Below are positions 5,882 to 12,477 of a stretch of DNA of 12,477 nt, in pieces. Source of the DNA: Thauera sp. GTDB taxonomy: Bacteria; Pseudomonadota; Gammaproteobacteria; Burkholderiales; Rhodocyclaceae. The notes beneath the pieces were generated by a model, which was given only the letters and a program-made list of their open reading frames with translations, had not been told where the DNA came from and searched no databases. The translations under genes and the position numbers were made by a program. The stretch's first letter is position 1. Every line of letters starts with the position of its first letter. Location of the stretch: NCBI GenBank assembly GCA_023150215.1, contig JAKLLJ010000067.1, positions 1-12,477 on the forward strand, in the 5' to 3' direction.

Positions 5882-6826
5882 TCACCCGCCAGCGGCACCC
5901 TCACCCTCCGCGTCCATCCCCTCCGCGACCGGCATCACCGTCACCGCCACGTCCACCGCATGGCCGCCACCGCCGAGGATCACGCCGCGCAAGGGACACA
6001 CGTCGCCGTAGTCCCGCCCCCAGGCGAGCGTGATGTGGCCGGCGGCGGGCTGCATGTCGTTGGTCGGATCGACGTCAACCCAGCCCAGCCCCGGGCACCA
6101 TACCGCCACCCAGGCGTGCGAGGCGTCGGCACCGACCAGCCGCGGCTGGCCGGGCGGCGGCGCGGTGAGCAAGTAGCCGGAGACATAGCGGGCGGCGAGC
6201 CCGAGCGCACGCAGGCAGGCGATCAGCAGATGGGAAAAATCCTGGCACACCCCGCTGCGCGCCGCGAAAACCTCGGCCACCGGGGTGGCGACGCTGGTCG
6301 CCTCGGGGTCGAAACGGAAATCGGCATGGATGCGCGCCGACAGCGCGAGCAGCGCATCGATCAGTGGCCGCCCCGCGCTGAAGCTCTGCAAGGCATAGTC
6401 GGCGTAGGCCCGCGCCTCGTCGCCAAGCGCAACGAAGGGCGACGCGAAGCGGTACTGCCCGGCGTCGCGCGCCCCCGCCTGCAGCGGGGCGTGGCCCGAC
6501 AGCCCGTCGCGCAGATGGTCGCGCGCGGCCTCCCACGGCGGACTCGCCGCCGGCTCAGGCCAGCCCGGCGGCTCGACCCGGATGCGGCTGCACGCCCGCA
6601 CGACGAGCTGCGCATGCGGTGCATAGAGCGCGAAGGCGGTCACCGGGTTGCCGAAGAAGTCACTGCGCTCGCCGAGTTCGGCCGGTACCGGTTCGATCTC
6701 GAGCCGGTGCGCGAGCGTGTGCTGGCCGGCACGCTCACGCGGACGCAGGTGGGCGATCTGCTGCGACAGCAGCACCGCGCTGTCGTAGCGGTAGGTGGTG
6801 TCGTGCTCGATGTCGTATACCGCCAT
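5882..6826 (-). CDS. Transglutaminase-like papain-fold protein, stand-alone
   Basis: The 314-residue protein has the bacterial transglutaminase-like N-terminal domain (about residues 1-90, starting MAVYDIEHDTTYRYDSAV) and then a transglutaminase core. The papain-type triad is visible: C194 in SGVCQDFSHLL, H237 in SHAWVAVW and D253 in DVDPTND. No signal peptide is apparent. Family members are thiol peptidases or amide-bond-modifying enzymes. In this neighbourhood they are proposed to cleave or rearrange products of the ATP-grasp ligases, without direct proof. The start at 6826 is chosen for its GGAGG 5 nt upstream and match to the family N-terminus. An extension to 6922 would add an Arg/Ala-rich segment overlapping the preceding gene and is rejected. 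It lies 11 nt after the fused ATP-grasp gene and ends the upstream unit. Confidence 0.92.
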   Translation of the reverse strand: MAVYDIEHDTTYRYDSAVLLSQQIAHLRPRERAGQHTLAHRLEIEPVPAELGERSDFFGNPVTAFALYAPHAQLVVRACSRIRVEPPGWPEPAASPPWEAARDHLRDGLSGHAPLQAGARDAGQYRFASPFVALGDEARAYADYALQSFSAGRPLIDALLALSARIHADFRFDPEATSVATPVAEVFAARSGVCQDFSHLLIACLRALGLAARYVSGYLLTAPPPGQPRLVGADASHAWVAVWCPGLGWVDVDPTNDMQPAAGHITLAWGRDYGDVCPLRGVILGGGGHAVDVAVTVMPVAEGMDAEGEGAAGG

Positions 6827-6837
6827 GAGCGCCTCCG

Positions 6838-9429
6838 CTACCGCGACAAGGTCGCCCGGCTGCGGGCGTCGAGATGCGTGAAGTAGCGCTGCGCGAGCAC
6901 GTCGGCGAGCTCGTTGCCGCACACCTGGATGTCGGCCAGCACCTCATGCAATGGATCGCAATGCCGTGCGCGCGGAGCGGCGCGCGCGCGCGCCGCGGCC
7001 AGCTCGTGCACGAAGCAGTCGCACAAGGCGAGCGCGTCGAGCGCCTCGAGCCGGCGCCGCAGGGGCGCCGCCAGCGCTTTCCCGTCGGGGAGCAGCGCGA
7101 CATGCTCGGCGAGCGAATCGAGCTGGTAGCGCAGCGCACGCGGGTTGTCGCGGTCGAGCATGACCAGTTCGGCCACCGGCTGCGGCGCCAGGCCACGCGC
7201 ATGGCGGCTGCGGTAACGCAGTTCGGCGTCGGTGACCGCGAGCAGCGCCTTGAGCCCGCCCGCGCATGGCGCCGGCAACAGTGCCGCCAGTGCGGCGGCG
7301 AGAAACTGCAGGCGCTCGATGCGCCGTCCGATCGACAGGAAGCGCCATCCGGCGTCGCGCGGCATGCTCTCGATCACGAATCCCGACAGCGTGACCAGTG
7401 ACAGCAGCGATTCATCCAGGCGCTGCAGCGCGTCGCCGAGGCGAGGGGCGTACTCCGGCGCAGCGGCGAATTCAGACAGGCGGTTGTAGATGCGCCAGCT
7501 GTCGGGCGACAGGCGGTCACGCACCAGCGTCGCCAGGCGCAACACCTGACGCAGGTTGGCGACCACGCTGCCCTGCTGGGCGGGATCGAACAAGGCCTGT
7601 GCCAGCGGCGCCGGCGGCGTGGCGACGGCATCGTCCGCGGCCACGGCCACGGCCACGGCCGCCGGCGCGAGCATGCCACGGCGCTCGCAGAGCGCACACA
7701 GCACCGCGGCGACCTCCCCGCCTGCGGCCTGCCCATCGCCCTCGCCCAGCCGCGCCAGGGTTTCGCGGCCGAGGCGCGCGGCGGCGTCGGCGCGTTCGCT
7801 ATAGCGCCCGAGCCAGAAGAAGTTCTCCGCCACCCGGCTCGACAGCCCGAGCGCGCGCGCGCCGTGCGCCGACGGTGCGAGCTGGCCGGGGACGATGCGC
7901 GGGACCGGACGCGGTCGCGCCGGCGAGCCGAGCACCCACGCGTCCTTGCTGCCGCCGCCATGCTGCATCGACACGATGCGCATGTCGGCCTCGGACGCCA
8001 CCCGGGTGAGCCCGCCGGGCAGCACGCGAAAACCCTCCGGGCCGATGGCGGCGAATACACGCAGGCCGATGTTGCGCGCCACCAGGCCGCGCGCGCCGCC
8101 ATCGTCGTGCGCGCCCTTGCCGGACAGCACGGGCGCCTGCGAAAGGTTGACCATCTCCTGCGCGACGAAATCGAAGGGGCGCGCCGCGATCCGCGCCGCC
8201 AGCGCGTCCAGTTCGGCCGCCGGCAGGTCGCGGCAGAACACCGGCCCACCACCGATCGTCGGGTAGGCGGGCTTGAGCACCCGTTCGCGCAGGTGCTTGA
8301 GCGTATCGTCGCAAGCGGCCTTTTCGCCGCACCACCAGGTGGCCACCGAAGGCATTTTCAGCTTCTGCCCGAGCAGGTGCTCGCACAGGCGCGGCAGATA
8401 GCCGAGCAGCGCGCCGGTCTCGAGGATGCCGCTGCCAAGCGCGTTGGCCACCGTCACCGTGCCCGCGCGCACCGCCGCCACCAAGCCGGCGACGCCGAGC
8501 GCGGAGTCGTCGCGCAGCTCGAGCGGATCGCACCAGATGTCGTCCACCCGGCGCAGGATCACATGCACGCGACGCAGGCCGTCGAGCGTGCGCAGCCAGA
8601 CCTTCTCGTCGCGCACGGTAAGGTCCTGACCCTCGACGAGCGGGAAGCCCATCTCGCGCGCCAGGTAGGCGTGCTCGAAGTAGGTCTCGTTGTAGGGACC
8701 GGGCGTCATCACGACGATCAGCGGATCCTCGCCGGCGGTCTCGGCGGGCGCGAGTTCGGCGAGGCTGTCGCGAAAGCCCTCGAAGAAGGGCGCCAGCGGC
8801 TCCACGCCGGCAGCACGGTAGAGCTCGGGCAGCACGCGCGCCACCACGCTGCGATTCTCCAGCGCATAGCCCGCACCGGACGGCGCCTGGGTGCGGTCGG
8901 CCACCACCCACCAGCGCCCATCCGGCGAGCGCGCCAGGTCCACCGCGTACAGGTGCAGGAACAGCCCGCGCGGCGGCTGCGCCCCCACCAGCGCACGCAG
9001 GAAGCCGCTGTGGCCGTAGATCAGCGCAGGCGGGATCAGCCCCTCCTCGAGCAGGGTCTGCGCGCCATAGAGGTCGGCGAGGATGCGGTCGAAAAGCGTG
9101 GCGCGCTGGATCACCGCGGCCTCGATCTGCGCCCACTCCGCCGCCGGCAGGATGTAGGGCAGCAGGTCGAGTTCCCACGGCCGCTCGAAGCCGCGCGGAT
9201 CGGCATACACGTTGTAGGTGATGCCGTTCTCGTGGATCTGCCGGCGCAGCGCGGCCCGGCGTGCGGCCAGCTCGGCCGCCGGCATCGCCTCGAGTGCGCG
9301 GTGGAATTCACGCCAGTGCGGCCGCACCACGATCACGCTGCCGATGCGCTGGCAGAGCTCGTCATAGCGGTCGGGCCGCGCGGCGTAGGCGGCGAGCAGC
9401 GCGGGCGGGCGATGCGGCTGAACCTGCAT
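6838..9429 (-). CDS. Fused circularly permuted ATP-grasp + alpha-E protein
   Basis: This 863-residue protein joins two modules that are separate genes elsewhere in the window. Residues 1 to about 502 form a circularly permuted ATP-grasp domain: GITYNVY (69-75), MTPGPYNETYFEH (241-253), VEGQDLTVRD (265-274), ANALGSGI (328-335), PGGLTRVAS (471-479) and HGGGSKDAWVLG (490-501). After a Pro/Arg linker, residues from about 529 form an alpha-E domain beginning LSSRVAENFFWLGRYSERAD. Two motifs differ from the split paralogue. VLEDNLRVPSG is VVADRTQAPSG here (175-185), and the Gly-rich stretch after the ATP-site lysine (K386) is PAYPTIGGGP. A different substrate or a changed activity is therefore possible. 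A low-complexity Ala/Val stretch interrupts the alpha-E part. The gene starts 6 nt after the upstream stop, with a weak Shine-Dalgarno, so translational coupling is likely. Confidence 0.92.
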   Translation of the reverse strand: MQVQPHRPPALLAAYAARPDRYDELCQRIGSVIVVRPHWREFHRALEAMPAAELAARRAALRRQIHENGITYNVYADPRGFERPWELDLLPYILPAAEWAQIEAAVIQRATLFDRILADLYGAQTLLEEGLIPPALIYGHSGFLRALVGAQPPRGLFLHLYAVDLARSPDGRWWVVADRTQAPSGAGYALENRSVVARVLPELYRAAGVEPLAPFFEGFRDSLAELAPAETAGEDPLIVVMTPGPYNETYFEHAYLAREMGFPLVEGQDLTVRDEKVWLRTLDGLRRVHVILRRVDDIWCDPLELRDDSALGVAGLVAAVRAGTVTVANALGSGILETGALLGYLPRLCEHLLGQKLKMPSVATWWCGEKAACDDTLKHLRERVLKPAYPTIGGGPVFCRDLPAAELDALAARIAARPFDFVAQEMVNLSQAPVLSGKGAHDDGGARGLVARNIGLRVFAAIGPEGFRVLPGGLTRVASEADMRIVSMQHGGGSKDAWVLGSPARPRPVPRIVPGQLAPSAHGARALGLSSRVAENFFWLGRYSERADAAARLGRETLARLGEGDGQAAGGEVAAVLCALCERRGMLAPAAVAVAVAADDAVATPPAPLAQALFDPAQQGSVVANLRQVLRLATLVRDRLSPDSWRIYNRLSEFAAAPEYAPRLGDALQRLDESLLSLVTLSGFVIESMPRDAGWRFLSIGRRIERLQFLAAALAALLPAPCAGGLKALLAVTDAELRYRSRHARGLAPQPVAELVMLDRDNPRALRYQLDSLAEHVALLPDGKALAAPLRRRLEALDALALCDCFVHELAAARARAAPRARHCDPLHEVLADIQVCGNELADVLAQRYFTHLDARSRATLSR
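7639..7660. repeat. Hexanucleotide repeat (GGCCAC, about 3.7 copies) within the fused gene
   Basis: A short in-frame GGCCAC microsatellite encodes the alternating Ala-Val run in the alpha-E part of the fused protein. The six-base unit keeps the frame when copy number changes, so it would only lengthen or shorten a loop. Confidence 0.7.
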
Positions 9430-9435
9430 CGCGCG

Positions 9436-12400
9436 TCAGCCCTGCCGGCGCAGGTCGAGGGTGAACGGGAATTCGGCGTTGCGCACGGGCGCCGCGGGCG
9501 CGATTCGGCCGGGCGTGTGGCCGGTGGTGGTGAAGCGCGCCAGGCGGCGGCCTTCGGCCTCATAGGGGTTGACCGGATAGGTCTCGTGGCTGCGCCCGCC
9601 CGGATGGGCGACGTGATATACGCAGCCGCCCATCGAGCGCTGCATCCAGCCATCGACCAGGTCGAACACCAGTGGCGCGTGCACGCCGATGGTCGGGTGC
9701 AGGCAGGACGGCGGCTGCCAGGCGCGGTAGCGCACGCCGGCAACGAACTCGCCCACCGTGCCGGTCGGCTGCAGCGGCACGGCACGGCCGTTGCAGGTGA
9801 GCACATGGCGGTCGTCGTTGAGCCCGGACACCTTCACCTGCACGCGCTCGACGGAGGAGTCGACATAGCGCACCGTGCCGCCGGGCGCGCCCTCCTCGCC
9901 CATCACGTGCCAGGGCTCGAGCGCCATGCGCAGCTCCACGTGCACGCCGCGCGCGGCGAACGCACCATATTTCGGGAAGCGGAACTCGAAGTGCGGCGCG
10001 AACCAGTCGAACGCAATCGGGTAGCCGAACTCGTTCAGCTCGCCGACCACGTCGCGGAAGTCCTCCGCCACCCAGTGCGGCAGCAGGAAGCGGTCGTGCA
10101 GCTCGGTGCCCCAGCGCCGCAGGCGGGCGGGAGCGTAGGGCTGCTGCCAGAAGCGCGCGATCAATGCGCGCAGCAGCAGTTGCTGGGCCAGGCTCATGCG
10201 CGCGTGCGGCGGCATCTCGAAGGCGCGCAGCTCGAGCAGGCCGAGGCGGCCGGTGGCGGTGTCGGGGCTGTAGAGCTTGTCGATGCAGAACTCGGCGCGG
10301 TGGGTGTTGCCGGTGGCGTCGATCAGCAGGTTGCGCAGCAGGCGATCGATGAGCCACGGCGGGACCTGCTTGCCAGCCTCGGGAAACTGCTCGAAGGCGA
10401 GCTCCAGTTCGTGCACCGAATCGTGGCGAGCCTCGTCCACGCGTGGCGCCTGCGAGGTCGGGCCGATGAACATGCCCGAGAACAGGTAGGACAGGCTGGG
10501 ATGGTTGTGCCAGTAGCTCACCAGGCTGCGCAGCAGGTCGGGCCGGCGCAGGAAGGGCGAATCCGCCGGCGTGGCGCCGCCGAGCACGAAGTGGTTGCCG
10601 CCGCCGGTGCCGGTGTGGCGGCCGTCGAGCAGGAACTTCTCGGTCGACAGGCGCGAGGCGTGCGCTTCGTCGTAGAGCGTGCCGGTGCGCTCGACGAGCT
10701 CGTCCCAGCTCGCCGCGGGGTGGATGTTGACCTCGACCACGCCCGGGTCGGGCGTGATGCGAAAGTGCTGCAGGCGTGGGTCGGGCGGCGGCTCGTAGCC
10801 TTCGAGGACGACCGGGATGGCGAACTCCGCCGCCGCGGCCTCGACCGCAGCGACGACCTCGAGATAGTCCTCGAGCGCCGCCGTCGGCGGCATGAAGACG
10901 TACAGCAGGCCGCCGCGCGGCTCGGCGCACAGCGCGCTGCGGGTGATCCAGGCGGCGGACTCGAGGGCCGCCGGACGGCGGGTGGGGTCGCTGCGCGTGC
11001 CGTCGATGCTGCGCGCCGCCTCGACGGCGGCGCTGCCCGCGGTGCCCGGGCGCAGCTGCTGACGCAGCTCGGCATGCGCCGGCAGGGCGGGGAAGGCCTG
11101 GTTCGGGTCGGCGGCGTGGATCCATGGGTGGTCGCCCTTGTCCGCCCACGGCTGCGAATCCAGCGGCAGGCGGTAGCCGATCGGCGAGTCCCCCGGGATC
11201 AGGTACAGGCGCTCGCTGCGCAGGAACCACGACCCGCTCTGCCAGCGTGCCGACGAACCGGCGGCCGGACTGCGCGCGATCGGCAGCACATGGCCGACGA
11301 CCTGCTTGAGGCCTTGCTCGAAGACCTTGGCGAGGCGTGCGCGCTCGCACGCATCATCGACGCGCGAATCGTGCGGATCGACATTGGCCGGCAAGCGGCG
11401 CTCGCGCCACAGGTAGTACCAGGCATCCTCGAAGGCCGCCATCATCCATCGCGTGTCAACGCCCAGACGCTCACCGACGCGGGCAAGGAAGCGGCCGGCG
11501 CTCGCCTCATCCACCGCCGTGCCCGACAGCTCGCGGGCGAACAGCTCGGGGTCGCGCCAGATCGGCTCGCCATCGCGCCGCCAGTAGCAGTTCAGCGACC
11601 AGCGCGGCAACTGCTCCCCCGGGTACCACTTGCCCTGGCCGAAGTGCAGCAGGCCGTGCGGGGCGTAACGATCCTTGAGGCGGAACATCAGGTTCTCGGC
11701 CAGCGTGCGCTTGCTCGGCTTGCTGGTGTCGCGGTCCTGCGGATCGAGCGCGGCGCTGCTCCAGGCCGCGCCGTCGCGGTCGTCGAGCGACACGAAGGTC
11801 GGCTCGCCGCCCTGGGTCAGGCGTACGTCGTGGGCGTCGAGATCACCATCGATGCGGTGGCCGAGGGCCTCGATCGCCGCCCATTGCTCGTCGCTGTAGG
11901 GCTTGGTGACGCGCGGCGCCTCCCACACGCGCTCGACCGTCATGCGATGCTCGAACTCGCACTCGCATTCGTCACTGAAACCGGTGATCGGCGCCGCCGA
12001 CGAGGGCTCGGGCGTGCACGCCAGCGGGATATGGCCTTCGCCCGCGAACAGGCCGGAGGTGGGGTCGAGGCCGACCCAGCCCGCACCGGGCAGATAGACC
12101 TCGCACCAGGCGTGCAGATCGGTGAAATCAAGCTCGGTGCCGGAGGGGCCGTCGAGCGACTTCACATCGGGCACGAGCTGGATCAGGTAGCCGGACACGA
12201 AGCGTGCCGCGAGCCCGAGGTGACGCAGCAGCTGCACCAGCAGCCAGGCCGAATCGCGGCACGAGCCGCTCGCCAGGGCCAGCGTCTCTTCCGGCGTCTG
12301 CACCCCCGGCTCCAGGCGCACCAGATAGCGGATGTCGTGCTGCAGGCGCTGGTTGAGCGCGACCAGGAAGTCGACGCTGGCCTTGGGCGTACGCGGGATG

Positions 12401-12477
12401 GATTCGAGATAGTCGAGGAACTTCGGCCCCAGCGCCGGCGCGGGTGCCTTGGCGAGATAGGGCGCCAGCTCGACGCC
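9436..12477 (-). CDS. Transglutaminase-DUF2126 (putative amidoligase) fusion, N-terminus cut by window edge
   Basis: The frame is open from the right edge to the TGA at 9438-9436, giving 1013 visible residues. The start lies beyond the window, and about 100 N-terminal residues are probably missing. Visible residues 1-140 are the end of a transglutaminase-like core with an intact triad: C73 in GSCRDSAWLL, H122 in DLHAWCEVY and D138 in LDPTSG. From about residue 215 (LTQGGEPTFVSLDD) to the end is the DUF2126 region, a putative amidoligase of glutamine-synthetase-like fold. Fitting that fold are an EVN motif (E582, N584) and a glycine-rich GGGNHF (H629), expected in the metal and nucleotide site. 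The protein thus combines a predicted bond-breaking and a predicted bond-making activity. The internal GTG at 12321 was not taken as the start because family-like sequence (QHDIRYL) continues upstream. It is first of the visible genes in a tight three-gene unit. Confidence 0.92.
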   Translation of the reverse strand, partial: GVELAPYLAKAPAPALGPKFLDYLESIPRTPKASVDFLVALNQRLQHDIRYLVRLEPGVQTPEETLALASGSCRDSAWLLVQLLRHLGLAARFVSGYLIQLVPDVKSLDGPSGTELDFTDLHAWCEVYLPGAGWVGLDPTSGLFAGEGHIPLACTPEPSSAAPITGFSDECECEFEHRMTVERVWEAPRVTKPYSDEQWAAIEALGHRIDGDLDAHDVRLTQGGEPTFVSLDDRDGAAWSSAALDPQDRDTSKPSKRTLAENLMFRLKDRYAPHGLLHFGQGKWYPGEQLPRWSLNCYWRRDGEPIWRDPELFARELSGTAVDEASAGRFLARVGERLGVDTRWMMAAFEDAWYYLWRERRLPANVDPHDSRVDDACERARLAKVFEQGLKQVVGHVLPIARSPAAGSSARWQSGSWFLRSERLYLIPGDSPIGYRLPLDSQPWADKGDHPWIHAADPNQAFPALPAHAELRQQLRPGTAGSAAVEAARSIDGTRSDPTRRPAALESAAWITRSALCAEPRGGLLYVFMPPTAALEDYLEVVAAVEAAAAEFAIPVVLEGYEPPPDPRLQHFRITPDPGVVEVNIHPAASWDELVERTGTLYDEAHASRLSTEKFLLDGRHTGTGGGNHFVLGGATPADSPFLRRPDLLRSLVSYWHNHPSLSYLFSGMFIGPTSQAPRVDEARHDSVHELELAFEQFPEAGKQVPPWLIDRLLRNLLIDATGNTHRAEFCIDKLYSPDTATGRLGLLELRAFEMPPHARMSLAQQLLLRALIARFWQQPYAPARLRRWGTELHDRFLLPHWVAEDFRDVVGELNEFGYPIAFDWFAPHFEFRFPKYGAFAARGVHVELRMALEPWHVMGEEGAPGGTVRYVDSSVERVQVKVSGLNDDRHVLTCNGRAVPLQPTGTVGEFVAGVRYRAWQPPSCLHPTIGVHAPLVFDLVDGWMQRSMGGCVYHVAHPGGRSHETYPVNPYEAEGRRLARFTTTGHTPGRIAPAAPVRNAEFPFTLDLRRQG

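Noticed and set aside
5882..6922. Longer start for the stand-alone transglutaminase at 6922
   Set aside because: It adds an Arg/Ala-rich stretch overlapping the end of the preceding gene. The start at 6826 has GGAGG and matches the family N-terminus.
9436..12321. GTG at 12321 as the true start of the DUF2126 protein
   Set aside because: The frame stays open to position 12477 with family-like residues before it, and starting there would truncate the transglutaminase domain.

Overview
The window is GC-rich with dense, mostly minus-strand coding. A Phasin_2-type phasin next to a proteasome-like Anbu operon suggests a polyhydroxyalkanoate-storing betaproteobacterium, plausibly Rhodocyclales (Thauera/Azoarcus-like). 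That placement is inferred from gene content and protein style, not from a marker gene.

Left part (1-1955). A DnaQ-like 3'-5' exonuclease is cut by the left edge (minus strand). A phasin gene follows on the same strand, with its own terminator, strong ribosome binding site and a promoter overlapped by a perfect palindrome. Divergent from the phasin is a small membrane protein of the isoprenylcysteine methyltransferase/NnrU-like superfamily. Its stop codon overlaps the stop of the convergent Anbu gene.

Main part (1952-12477, all minus strand). This is a large set of the ATP-grasp / alpha-E / transglutaminase / Anbu gene neighbourhood, known from comparative genomics but with little defined biochemistry. 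It appears to be two transcription units. The upstream unit (12477 to 5882) is tightly packed: a transglutaminase-DUF2126 (glutamine-synthetase-like putative amidoligase) fusion, cut by the right edge; a fused circularly permuted ATP-grasp + alpha-E protein; and a stand-alone transglutaminase-like protein. The downstream unit (5425 to 1952) encodes a second circularly permuted ATP-grasp protein, a separate alpha-E protein and the Anbu proteasome-like peptidase. The locus therefore holds two paralogous ATP-grasp/alpha-E pairs, one fused and one split, plus two papain-fold transglutaminase-like domains and a self-compartmentalising protease. Family knowledge suggests that a peptide or peptide-like modification is built by the ATP-dependent ligases and processed by the transglutaminase-like enzymes and Anbu. 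The substrate is unknown.

Non-coding signals. The gap upstream of the split ATP-grasp gene carries a very good sigma-54 (-24/-12) promoter preceded by NtrC-like sites, suggesting nitrogen control of the Anbu unit. Both flanks of that gene carry copies of a REP-like element. One flank is a tandem array with an exact 63-bp period, closed by an inverted copy. The other is an inverted pair enclosing three 26-bp tandem repeats. No tRNA, rRNA, insertion sequence or CRISPR array was seen.
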